NCBI GenBank assembly: GCA_963793335.1
Contig: CAWBZS010000013.1
Coordinates: 205,622-269,621, forward strand
From: Sva-07 sp963793335
GTDB taxonomy: Bacteria > Actinomycetota > Acidimicrobiia > Acidimicrobiales > Ilumatobacteraceae
DNA: 64,000 nucleotides
Reading direction: 5' to 3'
In this document: positions 16,437 to 25,326 of the stretch, piece after piece
Layout: every line of letters starts with the position of its first letter
Numbering within the stretch: position 1 is the first letter of the stretch
Notes under the pieces: model-generated
The model's database searches: none
The model's input: only the letters and a program-made list of their open reading frames with translations
What the model was told of the DNA's origin: nothing
Position numbers and translations under genes: made by a program

Positions 16437-17925
16437 GCTCCTCGGCGACTCGTCGCGCCTCACCGGCGTGCCCGCCAGCGTCACCTCCGCCACGATCGAA
16501 CACCTCTCGTCGATCTGCCCGACTCTCGTCCCCGACGCTGCCGCAGGCGGCACTGCCGACGCGGGCTCCACTCCGGTGGGTGAGGCGAGTCGCGACTGGT
16601 GGCCGCTCGCGCTGCACTGGGCGCTGGCCGGTCAGGTTCCCCGACGCGCTGCAGTCGTCGTGCGACCGACCACGACCGATGAGGTCGTTCGCGTTGTGCG
16701 GGTGTGCAACGACGCTCGTGTCCCGCTCACCGTGGCGGGCGGCCGCAGCGGTGTGTGTGGCGCGGCGGTGCCGGTCTTCGGCGGAGTCGTCCTCGACACC
16801 ACGGCGCTGGTCGGCGTCGTCCACGTCGATGCGATCTCCGGCGTGGTCGAAGTGCTCCCCGGCACGTTCGGCCCGGATCTCGAGGCCGAACTCCGAACGC
16901 CGTTCGCACTGTCGGTCGGCCACTTCCCGCAGAGCTTCGACCTGGCCACCGTGGGCGGGTGGGTGGCGGCGCGCGGCGCAGGCCAGTACTCGACTCGATA
17001 CGGCAAGATCGAGGACATGGTGGTGGGCCTCGAAGCGGTCCTGGCAGACGGGACCGTTGTCCGAACCGGAGGAGCTCCGGCTGCTGCGGCCGGGCCCGAC
17101 CTCACCCAGTTGCTGGTCGGCTCCGAAGGGACGCTCGGCGTGATCACGAGGGTGTGGCTACGCACCCATCCGCTGCCGATCGCCGAACGTCGTGCCGCCT
17201 ACTCGTTCGCCACGTTCTCCAGTGGCATCGAGGCATGCCGGCAGGTGCTGCAAGCCGGAGCAACGCCGGCCGTGCTGCGGCTGTACGACGCGGCCGAGTC
17301 CAAACGCGGGCAGGGAGGCGACGGCACGCAGTGCATGCTGCTCGTGCTCGACGAAGGCCACCCGGAGTTGGTCGAGGCAACGATGTCGATCGTCAACCAG
17401 TGCACTGCCGCCGCAGGGGGTGTGTCACACGACGCTGGGCTCGTCGACGCCTGGATGTCGCACCGCAACGACACCACCGCCCTGCAGGGGCTCACCCGCA
17501 AGGGATTCGTGGTCGACACGATGGAGATCGCAGCGCCGTGGTCAGCGCTCGACGCCCTGTTCGATCAGGTGCGTTCTGCTCTGATGGCGGTGCCACACGC
17601 TCGTGCTGCGACCTGCCATCTCTCGCACAGCTATCCGGACGGCGCCTGTCTCTACTTCACCTTCGCGGCGACCCCGCCGTCTGGCGAGATCGAGTCCACC
17701 TACGTGGCCCTGTGGGACGCGGGTCAGCGGGCGGTGCTCGACGGCGGCGGCAACCTCTCCCACCATCACGGCGTGGGGCTCAATCGAGGGCGGTTCATGG
17801 CCGAGGCGCTCGGGACGTCACACGACGTCTTGATCTCGCTGAAGTCCGTGCTCGACCCGAACGGCATCATGAACCCCGGCAAGCTGGGCCTGCCCAGCCC
17901 GTTCGGAACGGTGCAGTGGCCATGA
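16408..17925 (+). CDS. FAD-linked oxidase, alkyl-DHAP-synthase-like
   Basis: A 505-residue FAD_binding_4/VAO-family protein. Residues ~75-250 bind FAD (RPTTTDEVVRVVRVCNDARVP, AGGRSGVCGAAVP, GVVEVLPGTFGPDLE, FDLATVGGWVAARGAGQYST, GSEGTLGVITRVWL). The C-terminal half carries NLSHHHGVGLNRGRF, close to the HHHGVG site of alkyldihydroxyacetonephosphate synthase, the ether-lipid enzyme. It also resembles D-lactate/glycolate-type dehydrogenases. Flanked by glpD and glpK, a DHAP-linked substrate is attractive but unproven. ATG 16408 follows an AGGAG and overlaps glpD by 29 bp; the stop overlaps the next start (ATGA). Confidence 0.75.
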   Translation: MPTSPTPPIELLGDSSRLTGVPASVTSATIEHLSSICPTLVPDAAAGGTADAGSTPVGEASRDWWPLALHWALAGQVPRRAAVVVRPTTTDEVVRVVRVCNDARVPLTVAGGRSGVCGAAVPVFGGVVLDTTALVGVVHVDAISGVVEVLPGTFGPDLEAELRTPFALSVGHFPQSFDLATVGGWVAARGAGQYSTRYGKIEDMVVGLEAVLADGTVVRTGGAPAAAAGPDLTQLLVGSEGTLGVITRVWLRTHPLPIAERRAAYSFATFSSGIEACRQVLQAGATPAVLRLYDAAESKRGQGGDGTQCMLLVLDEGHPELVEATMSIVNQCTAAAGGVSHDAGLVDAWMSHRNDTTALQGLTRKGFVVDTMEIAAPWSALDALFDQVRSALMAVPHARAATCHLSHSYPDGACLYFTFAATPPSGEIESTYVALWDAGQRAVLDGGGNLSHHHGVGLNRGRFMAEALGTSHDVLISLKSVLDPNGIMNPGKLGLPSPFGTVQWP

Positions 17926-18362
17926 GCCAACTCAACCAACCGCTTGGTGACGCCGGCGGACGATGGGACCCCGAGGCGATCCGCGCCGGTATCGGCGTGT
18001 GCCTGCTGCTCGCCGTGCCACTCACCGTCATCGCAGCGGTGCTCGATTCCGACTCGTCGGGGCTCAACGCCCTGTTCTTCTTCGGTGCGATGTTCGGGTT
18101 CATTCTCGGCGGCGGGTGTGCTGCCTGGGTGCAGCGACGCGGCACGCCGATGTCGCACGGCGTCGCGGCGACCACGCTTGCGTACCTCGGTGCGCAGCTG
18201 ATCTTCATCACGATCGCGCTCCTGCGCGGTCAGACCATCAGCTGGCTCGGCGTCTTCTTCACGCTGTCACTCGTCCTGCTCGCCGGCGTGTTCGGCGGCA
18301 TGCTCGGCAGTCAGTTGCAAGCACGCGGTGTCGTCCCGTCGAGCCAGCGAGGTCCCCGATGA
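17922..18362 (+). CDS. Small four-TM membrane protein in the glp operon
   Basis: A 146-residue protein with four hydrophobic helices (GIGVCLLLAVPLTVIAAVL, ALFFFGAMFGFILGGGCAAW, TTLAYLGAQLIFITIALL, LGVFFTLSLVLLAGVFGG). No functional motif is recognised. It is joined to its neighbours by ATGA overlaps at both ends, so it is translated with the alkyl-DHAP-synthase-like protein and glycerol kinase. A membrane-anchoring or transport-accessory role would fit, but this is only context. Confidence 0.7.
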   Translation: MSQLNQPLGDAGGRWDPEAIRAGIGVCLLLAVPLTVIAAVLDSDSSGLNALFFFGAMFGFILGGGCAAWVQRRGTPMSHGVAATTLAYLGAQLIFITIALLRGQTISWLGVFFTLSLVLLAGVFGGMLGSQLQARGVVPSSQRGPR

Positions 18363-19828
18363 CCACCGTCTTGGTGATCGACGTCGGCACCACCGGCCTC
18401 CGCGCCGCCCTGGTGGACGAGGCGCTCGACGTGCAGGCGATGGAGTACCGCCCGTGTCCGCCGCTCGCACCCGCACCAGGCCTGGTCGAGTTCGACGGGG
18501 CCACCATGGCCACGACGCTGCTCGAGGCAGCCCACGCCGTGATGGAGCGATCGGACGAACCGGTCGCCGCGGTCGGGATCACCAACCAGCGCGCCAGCAC
18601 ACTGGTCTGGGACCGCACCACCGGGGTTCCGGTCGGGCCAGGACTCGGTTGGCAGGACCTGAGAACCGTCGGCGAGTGCATCATGGCCAAGCTGGAACAC
18701 GGCTGGTCGATCGCCCCGAATCAGTCGTCGACGAAGGCCGCGTGGATCCTCGCCAACACGCCGGATCTCGAAGGGCGCGATCTCTGCATCGGCACGATCG
18801 ACAGTTGGGTCGCGTGGACGCTGAGCGAGGGGGCGCTGCACGTCAGCGACCAGACCAACGCGTCGGCGACCACCAACGGGTTGCGCATGGTCGATGGCTT
18901 GTCGTGGAACGCCGACATCTGCGACGCGTTCGGGATCGATCAGGCAATGCTGCCGACGGTGGTCGACTCCGTCGGCGTGATCGGAGCCGCCACGGCACTC
19001 GCGGGAGCGCCTCCGATCGCAGCGATGCTCGGTGATCAGCAAGCGTCGCTCGTCGGCCAGAGCTGTGTACGACCTGGGCGAGCGAAGATCACCTTCGGCA
19101 CGGGCGGCATGCTCGATCTGTGCACCGACAGTTCCACGCCCAGCGGGGCACACCGCAATGCGGCCGGCACGTACCCGCTGCCGTTGTGGTCGCTCGACGG
19201 CCGGCTCACCTGGGGTGTCGAGGCGATCATGCTGTCAGCGGGTACCAACGTCGACTGGCTGCGCGACGACCTCGGCCTGATCTCGACCAGCGCCGAGAGC
19301 CACGAGGTGGCAGCTGGGTGCGTCGACTCCGACGGTGTGGTCTACGTCCCGGCCCTGCTCGGACTGGGCACGCCGAAGTGGGACTACGGCGCACGCGGCA
19401 CCTTGCTTGGACTCACCCGCGGCACCAACCGTTCCCACGTCGTCCGCGCCGTGTTGGAAGGTGTCGCACACCGCGGCGCCGATCTGATCGACGCCGCCCG
19501 AACCGACAGCGGGGTCGACATCCACACCGTGCGCGTCGATGGTGGGATGAGCTCGAACCCGACCTTCACCCAAGCACTCGCCGACGCTGCCAACTGCCCG
19601 ATCGAGGTGTCTCGGGTGGCCGAGTCCACCACGATCGGCGCGGCGTTCATGGCCGGACTCGGCGTCGGGGTGTTCTCGAGCCTCGATGACCTCGACGGTC
19701 TCTGGAGACCTGCACGGGTTGTGGAACCGAGCGAGCCCTCGACGCACGAACAGCGACGCTCGCGCTGGTTGGACGCGCTCGAACGTGCCGGCAACTGGCA
19801 TGCCGATCTGTCTGCGCTGGAGTTCTGA
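18359..19828 (+). CDS. glpK: FGGY-family glycerol kinase
   Basis: A 489-residue FGGY carbohydrate kinase, assigned to glycerol from its glp operon setting. Motifs are the N-terminal VLVIDVGTTGLRAALVD, GITNQRASTLVWDRTTG, GLGWQDLRT, MLGDQQASLVGQSC, TFGTGGMLDLC, VPALLGLGTPKWD, and VDGGMSSNPTFTQALAD. It makes glycerol-3-phosphate from glycerol and ATP, feeding GlpD. W-Q-D-L-R-T replaces the usual W-Q-D-x-R-T with no loss of the catalytic Asp. ATG 18359 overlaps the preceding stop (ATGA). The operon has no obvious GlpF facilitator. Confidence 0.85.
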   Translation: MTTVLVIDVGTTGLRAALVDEALDVQAMEYRPCPPLAPAPGLVEFDGATMATTLLEAAHAVMERSDEPVAAVGITNQRASTLVWDRTTGVPVGPGLGWQDLRTVGECIMAKLEHGWSIAPNQSSTKAAWILANTPDLEGRDLCIGTIDSWVAWTLSEGALHVSDQTNASATTNGLRMVDGLSWNADICDAFGIDQAMLPTVVDSVGVIGAATALAGAPPIAAMLGDQQASLVGQSCVRPGRAKITFGTGGMLDLCTDSSTPSGAHRNAAGTYPLPLWSLDGRLTWGVEAIMLSAGTNVDWLRDDLGLISTSAESHEVAAGCVDSDGVVYVPALLGLGTPKWDYGARGTLLGLTRGTNRSHVVRAVLEGVAHRGADLIDAARTDSGVDIHTVRVDGGMSSNPTFTQALADAANCPIEVSRVAESTTIGAAFMAGLGVGVFSSLDDLDGLWRPARVVEPSEPSTHEQRRSRWLDALERAGNWHADLSALEF

Positions 19829-19926
19829 GCGATCACCGATTCACCGACCCTGTCACCCTAGAATTGCTCCGACGCCCTCCCAGCGGGAAGGCTGTTGCAC
19901 GCATGACCTCGAAAGGACCCTCCCCC

Positions 19927-20529
19927 GTGGATCTCGATTCCGCTGCCCCGGCCACATCCCGGCGCGGCCTCCTCGGCGCTCTCGGCGCAGCCGGCCTCGC
20001 CAGCGCTGCTGCCGTTGCCATTGCTCGCCCTGCATCTGCGGCGCCCCCGACCAGCCCCACCGAAGAAGACACCGCATTGTTGGCAGAGGCGATGAGCTTC
20101 GAATTGGCCGCCAGCGCGCTGTATCAGGTCTCGATCGACGCCGGATTGGCCGACGCGGCCGGCGAACTCGCTGTCGTGTTCGCCGAGAACCACGTCACCT
20201 ACGCCGATGAGATCGCCGGCATCGCTGGCCTCTCGGCCGACTCGATGAACGAGGAGATCTTCAACCAGTTCCGTTCGGCGTTCGACACCACCGACGTCGA
20301 GGAGTTCACCGAGGTTGCGATTCTTCTCGAGAACACCGCAGCCGCCACGCACAGCGAGTTGCTCGGCGAGTACGTGTCGGTCGACGCCCGCACGCTCACC
20401 GCTGCGGTGATCCCGGTCGAGGCACGCATGGCCACGGTGCTCACCAACCTCGCCGATCCCGACGCCAGCCTCAACGACGTGTTCGAACCAGACGCTGAAC
20501 CGATCGACCTCACCGGGAGCGCATCATGA
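19927..20529 (+). CDS. Tat-exported ferritin-like protein 1
   Basis: A protein of ~200 residues. A twin-arginine signal (ATSRRGLLGALGAAGLASAA, then IARPASAAPP) is followed by a ferritin-like four-helix domain with paired acids and histidines (LAEAMSFELAASALYQVSID, VFAENHVTYADEIAG, LENTAAATHSELLGEY). Export of a folded metal-binding protein is implied. GTG 19927 is preferred because GAAAGGA lies ~10 bases upstream; ATG 19903 would add eight residues. The stop overlaps the next gene (ATGA). No ferroxidase activity can be proven from sequence; a role in iron handling or oxidative protection outside the membrane is an inference. Confidence 0.75.
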   Translation: MDLDSAAPATSRRGLLGALGAAGLASAAAVAIARPASAAPPTSPTEEDTALLAEAMSFELAASALYQVSIDAGLADAAGELAVVFAENHVTYADEIAGIAGLSADSMNEEIFNQFRSAFDTTDVEEFTEVAILLENTAAATHSELLGEYVSVDARTLTAAVIPVEARMATVLTNLADPDASLNDVFEPDAEPIDLTGSAS

Positions 20530-21362
20530 CCAGCAGCATCTCCCCCAACTCCGGCTCCCGGTACGGCCGTCGCGACGCTCTCCGGCTCAGCGGCCTCTCC
20601 ATCTCGGTCGCGGCGCTCGCAGCAGCCTGTGGCGCAGGCCGCGGCGGCGACGAGTCGCCGGGCCGCGTCGGATTCGCTCCGCCGATCACCGATCCGCCCG
20701 ACTACCAGGTCGACGACGCCGTGCTCTTGCGCACGGCGTCGTCGCTGGAACTCACCGCAGCCGCTGTGTACGAGGCGGTCTTGGAGACCGACGTCCTCGA
20801 CAGCGAGCAGACGGCACTCGTCGAGCGCCTGCTCGCCGACCACCTCGAGACCGCCGAGATCATGGGCGAACTCACCGAAGCGGTCGGCGGTGTGGCGTGG
20901 GAATGCACCAACGAGTGGTACATGGCCCGCACCATCGAGCCGCTGCTGGCCGAGGTCATCGCCAGCGACAATCCGCTGCGCGACATCGTCAATGCGTCGT
21001 TCATGCTGGAGAACCTTGCGTCGGCAACGCACCAGACGCTCGCCGTGGCACTCGAGGACGCCGACGCATCGGCGGCCACGATGGCCGCATCCACGCTCGA
21101 GGCGCGCCACTCGGCATGGATCATCGCCAGCGCGCGAGGCGTTCCTGGCTATGTGAGTCCGCTGCTCGACGGCCTCGGAGAACCCGAGCTCGACCCGGAC
21201 GGCGTGCCGTACAAGTTTGCGATCTTCGCTCGCTTCGGCACCACCGGTCAGTTCGAACTGGTCGCCGGAGCACCGAACGACCTCGGTGTCCGCCAGACCT
21301 TCATCATTCAGACCCCGTCGCTCAACTCGTTCGTCTACAACGAGCTCGAACCCACCTGCTGA
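20526..21362 (+). CDS. Tat/lipoprotein ferritin-like protein 2
   Basis: A 278-residue partner of the preceding gene, coupled by ATGA. The N-terminus has twin arginines and a hydrophobic stretch ending in a lipobox-like LAAAC (YGRRDALRLSGLSISVAALA then AAC at ~residue 35), so it may be a Tat-exported lipoprotein. The ferritin-like core repeats the first protein's layout (ASSLELTAAAVYEAVLETDV, LLADHLETAEIMGEL, LENLASATHQTL). An extra C-terminal ~70-residue segment rich in beta strands (FAIFARFGTTGQFELVAG) is absent from its neighbour. The pair probably forms a heteromeric extracytoplasmic complex; this is inferred. Confidence 0.75.
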   Translation: MTSSISPNSGSRYGRRDALRLSGLSISVAALAAACGAGRGGDESPGRVGFAPPITDPPDYQVDDAVLLRTASSLELTAAAVYEAVLETDVLDSEQTALVERLLADHLETAEIMGELTEAVGGVAWECTNEWYMARTIEPLLAEVIASDNPLRDIVNASFMLENLASATHQTLAVALEDADASAATMAASTLEARHSAWIIASARGVPGYVSPLLDGLGEPELDPDGVPYKFAIFARFGTTGQFELVAGAPNDLGVRQTFIIQTPSLNSFVYNELEPTC

Positions 21363-21380
21363 CATCACCCTCGTCGCCGT

Positions 21381-21407
21381 AACGCTTGGTGTCTGACACC
21401 AATCGTT
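21381..21407. promoter_or_regulatory. GGTGTC-N-GACACC palindrome before rnpB
   Basis: A near-perfect inverted repeat with the core TTGGTGTCTGACACCAA. It starts 19 bases after the ferritin-like operon and overlaps the -35 region of rnpB. It may be the operon terminator or a regulator site. The same core recurs at 36456-36480. Confidence 0.55.
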
Positions 21408-21412
21408 ACACT
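21407..21412 (+). promoter_or_regulatory. Putative -10 box (TACACT) of rnpB
   Basis: TACACT ends 9 bases before the predicted 5' end of the RNase P RNA, fitting a start near 21420. Confidence 0.5.
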
Positions 21413-21421
21413 GCGGAGCGC

Positions 21422-21822
<401 letters not shown>

Positions 21823-21848
21823 CCACCCACTCGACACGCCCACATCCC

Positions 21849-21854
21849 TACAGT
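21849..21854 (+). promoter_or_regulatory. Putative -10 box (TACAGT) for the 21863 gene
   Basis: TACAGT lies 8 bases before ATG 21863, suggesting a leaderless message independent of rnpB. Confidence 0.4.
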
Positions 21855-21862
21855 GATCGGGC

Positions 21863-23077
21863 ATGTTCGTGGACCTCATCGTCGTCGGCGGAGGGGCCGC
21901 CGGGTTCTTCGCAGCGATCACCTGCGCCGAGCATTCCGGCAAGTCGGTGCTGATCCTCGAGAAGACATCGCACCTGCTCCACAAGGTGAAGATCTCCGGC
22001 GGTGGTCGCTGCAACGTCACTCACGCCTGCTACGAACCGCTCGACCTGAGTCGGCACTACCCGCGCGGCGAGAAGTCGTTGATCGGTCCGTTCCACCGGT
22101 TCGGGCCCGCCGACACCGTCGACTGGTTCGCCAGCCGCGGCGTCACCCTGAAGACCGAAGCCGACGGCCGGATGTTCCCCGACACCGACACCTCGCAGAC
22201 GATCGTCGACACACTGCTCGACGCCGCCGGCGCTGCCGGGGTCGGTATCCGCACCTCCGAAGGCGTGACCTCGATCGTCAGCACCAACGGCAACTTCGAA
22301 CTTCGCACGGAAGCAGGGAACACCTACACCGCTGGGAGCGTCCTGATTGCGACCGGCGGAACCCGGTTCGCCGCTGGAGCGAAGCTCGCGGCAGCGCTGG
22401 GCCACAGCCTTCGACCTCCGACACCCTCACTGTTCACGTTCAAGATCGCCGATCCCCGCATCGACAGGCTGCAGGGCCTGTCGGTCGAGCCCGCCGACGT
22501 CACGATCCTGCAGAGCCGACTGCGCAGCAGCGGACCCGTGCTCATCACCCACTGGGGACTCAGCGGGCCAGGAATCCTCAAGATCTCCGCATGGGGCGCA
22601 CGCGAGCTCGCGGAGCGCAGCTACCGCTTCGACATCACGGTCAACTGGCTGCCGGACACCGACGCCGCGGCAGTCATCGCCGACCAGCGGCGCAACGAGG
22701 CAAAGCGCCAACTCTCCAGTCGAAGCCCGTTCGGCGAGATCCCGAAGCGATTGTGGCTCCGCCTGCTCGCTGCTGCCGGCATCGCCGACACGATGACCTG
22801 GGCACAGCTCAGCAAACCACGGACCACCGCGCTGCTCGATCAACTCACTGCCTCGACGTTCTCGGTCGACGGCAAGAGCACGAACAAGGACGAGTTCGTC
22901 ACGTGTGGGGGTGTTGCGCTCGACGAGATCGACTTCAAGACGATGGAGAGCAAGCTCGTGCCCCGGCTCTACTTCGCAGGAGAGGTCATCGACGTCGACG
23001 GTGTCACCGGCGGCTTCAACTTCCAGAGCGCCTGGACGACTGGCTTTCACGCCGGCCGGGACATCGCCGCCCGCTGA
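21863..23077 (+). CDS. HI0933/BaiN-type flavoprotein
   Basis: A 404-residue NAD(P)/FAD-dependent oxidoreductase of the HI0933 (YhiN/BaiN) family. It has the FAD fold DLIVVGGGAAGFFAAITCAE, the family signature KVKISGGGRCNVTHA, DGRMFPDTDTSQTIVD, LIATGGTRFAAG, and the C-terminal RLYFAGEVIDVDGVTGGFN. Members reduce unsaturated or unknown substrates; a bile-acid relative is known in gut bacteria, but the substrate here is not indicated. It stands alone between rnpB and the ABC transporter cluster. Confidence 0.8.
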   Translation: MFVDLIVVGGGAAGFFAAITCAEHSGKSVLILEKTSHLLHKVKISGGGRCNVTHACYEPLDLSRHYPRGEKSLIGPFHRFGPADTVDWFASRGVTLKTEADGRMFPDTDTSQTIVDTLLDAAGAAGVGIRTSEGVTSIVSTNGNFELRTEAGNTYTAGSVLIATGGTRFAAGAKLAAALGHSLRPPTPSLFTFKIADPRIDRLQGLSVEPADVTILQSRLRSSGPVLITHWGLSGPGILKISAWGARELAERSYRFDITVNWLPDTDAAAVIADQRRNEAKRQLSSRSPFGEIPKRLWLRLLAAAGIADTMTWAQLSKPRTTALLDQLTASTFSVDGKSTNKDEFVTCGGVALDEIDFKTMESKLVPRLYFAGEVIDVDGVTGGFNFQSAWTTGFHAGRDIAAR

Positions 23078-23151
23078 CCTGACTCGAACGCCAAGGATCG
23101 ACGCTCCGGTACGTTCCCGAGCGCGAACGTTTCGCTAGGTTCACCTCCGAC

Positions 23152-25326
23152 ATGGGGGTGTCATTCACTGGCCGGGGGGCCGCTCAACTTCAACGGGTCG
23201 CTTGGCAGCTCCTGCCGGCGGTCGGGCTCGTCGGCGTCCAGTTGGTGTTCTTCGGGATGCCAGCCGGCGCATGGATCCGCGGTGTCATCCTCGGGCTGCT
23301 GATCGCCCTGCTGGCGATGGGCATGGCGCTCGTCTATCGGGCGAACCGGGTGATCAACTTCGCCCAAGCCGACCTCGGATTCGTGCCGACCTCGTTGGCG
23401 GTCGGTCTCATCGTGTTCTCCGGTCTGCCCTATCTGTTCGGCTTCGGAGTCGGCCTTGCCGCGGCGATTGCGATGGGCGCCATCGTCGAGCTGGCGTTCG
23501 TCCGGCGGTTTGCGAAGGCATCCCGGCTCGTGCTCACCGTTGCGACGATCGGCATCACCCAGCTGCTCGCTGTGCTCGCCCTGCTCGTGCCGCGAATGTG
23601 GGACCGCAGCGCCGCCGCGCAGCGCATCCCCGATCCGGTCGACTGGAAGCTCACGGTCGGCACGTTCATCCTTTCGGCCAACGACCTGATCGCCCTGATC
23701 GTCGCGCCACTCGCCATGGTCGCCGTGGCACTGTTCCTCGGAACCACCCGCCTGGGCACGGCGATTCGCGGGTCGGCCGAGCGAAGCGAACGGGCATTGA
23801 TGCTCGGCATCCCGGTGGCGTGGCTGTCGACGCTGGTGTGGTCGATTGCTGCGGGGCTCTCGTTCCTGGCGCTGTTCCTGCGCGCCGGCATTCTCGGTGT
23901 CCCATTGGGTTCGGCGCTGAGCCTGTCAATGCTGGTGCTCGCCCTGGCGGCCCTCGTCATCGGGCGCCTGCGCAGCTTGCCGACCGTCGCCACCGCCGCC
24001 ATTGCCCTCGGCGTACTCGAGTACGGCGTGGCATGGAACGCCAGCAGCCCGTTGCTCGTGATGCCGATCATCGGGGTTGCGGTCCTCGTCGCGCTGCTGC
24101 TCCAGCGGCGCCAGTACGGGCGCGCAGACCGCGACGAAGACGCCTCATGGCGACTCGCCGACGAGGTACGCCCGCTGCAGACATGGGTCTCACGCCTCCC
24201 ACTGGTGCGCCTGATGCGCTGGAGCACGATCACACTCGTCCTTGTCGGCCTGGCGGTGATCCCACTGGTGCTCCGCACCGACCAGATCATCAAGGCCACG
24301 GCGGTCGGCGTCTTCGCCGTCATCGGTCTTTCGCTGGTGGTGCTGTCGGGCTGGGCGGGCCAGATCTCGTTGGGGCAGATGGCGTTTGTGGCCGTCGGAG
24401 CAGCGATCAGCGCCAAGGCCACGATCACGTGGAACGTCGACATGTCGCTGTCGCTGCTGCTCGGCGGTGCCGCCGGTGCGGGTGCTGCGCTGGTGGTGGG
24501 ACTCCCCGCGCTCCGGCTGCGCGGGCTGTACCTTGCCGTCACCACACTCGTGTTCGCATTGGCCGTCAATTCCTGGCTGCTCAACCGCCAGTTCTTCGAC
24601 TGGGTTCCCCAGGAACGCGTCGAACGCCTCCCGCTGTTCGGGCGAATCGACGTGTCGAGCCCCACCCAGTTCTACGTGTACAGCCTCGTGGTGTTCGCGC
24701 TGGTGTACGTGGGCCTGCGAGGCGTTCGCCACAGCCGCACCGGTCGCGCCATCGTGGCGATGCGAGAAAACGAACTCGCCGCCCAGGCCTTCTCGGTCTC
24801 CCCCGTCCCGGTGAAACTCACGGCGTTCATGATCTCAGGGTTCGTCGCGGGCATCGCGGGCGGGCTGTTCGTCCACCTCAGCCAGAGCTTCGACCTCACC
24901 AGCTACAGCGCCGGAGCGAGCATCGACGTCTTCACCGCAGCCGTGGTCGGCGGATTGGGCTCGTTGTTCGGCGGCGTGCTGGGCGCGGTGTTCCTGCGCG
25001 GCAGCGAGTGGTTCATCACCGCCCCCGAGTGGCGACTGCTGTCGTCGGCACTCGGGGTGCTGATCGTGCTGCTGATCATCCCCGGAGGCCTTGCCAGCCT
25101 CGTGATCAAGGTCCGCGACTGGTACGTGGGCGTGGTCCTGCGCCGCGGCGGCGACGCCACGCCGACGGACCCCACGGCCGATCTCGACGAACCGGAGACG
25201 CCCGACACCTCGCCAGCCGCGAACGGCTCGCCGACCACGAACGGTCGCGATGCCGCACCGGACCACGACGCCCAGCTGTCGCCTGACGTCCACGACGTGG
25301 CACCACCCGAACGGAGTCCCACGTGA
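23152..25326 (+). CDS. Branched-chain amino acid-type ABC permease, LivH-LivM fusion
   Basis: A 724-residue membrane protein combining both permease subunits of a HAAT-family importer. Residues ~1-335 are LivH-like (MALVYRANRVINFAQADLGF is the typical LivH motif). Residues ~345-680 are LivM-like (GWAGQISLGQMAFVAVGAA, LPALRLRGLYLAVTTLVFAL, MRENELAAQAFSVSPVPVK, VVGGLGSLFGGVLGAVFL). A ~60-residue Asp/Pro/Thr-rich cytosolic tail follows. About 16-18 TM helices are expected. The stop overlaps the next start (GTGA), coupling permease and ATPase. The substrate may be amino acids, urea or another small polar compound. Confidence 0.88.
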   Translation: MGVSFTGRGAAQLQRVAWQLLPAVGLVGVQLVFFGMPAGAWIRGVILGLLIALLAMGMALVYRANRVINFAQADLGFVPTSLAVGLIVFSGLPYLFGFGVGLAAAIAMGAIVELAFVRRFAKASRLVLTVATIGITQLLAVLALLVPRMWDRSAAAQRIPDPVDWKLTVGTFILSANDLIALIVAPLAMVAVALFLGTTRLGTAIRGSAERSERALMLGIPVAWLSTLVWSIAAGLSFLALFLRAGILGVPLGSALSLSMLVLALAALVIGRLRSLPTVATAAIALGVLEYGVAWNASSPLLVMPIIGVAVLVALLLQRRQYGRADRDEDASWRLADEVRPLQTWVSRLPLVRLMRWSTITLVLVGLAVIPLVLRTDQIIKATAVGVFAVIGLSLVVLSGWAGQISLGQMAFVAVGAAISAKATITWNVDMSLSLLLGGAAGAGAALVVGLPALRLRGLYLAVTTLVFALAVNSWLLNRQFFDWVPQERVERLPLFGRIDVSSPTQFYVYSLVVFALVYVGLRGVRHSRTGRAIVAMRENELAAQAFSVSPVPVKLTAFMISGFVAGIAGGLFVHLSQSFDLTSYSAGASIDVFTAAVVGGLGSLFGGVLGAVFLRGSEWFITAPEWRLLSSALGVLIVLLIIPGGLASLVIKVRDWYVGVVLRRGGDATPTDPTADLDEPETPDTSPAANGSPTTNGRDAAPDHDAQLSPDVHDVAPPERSPT

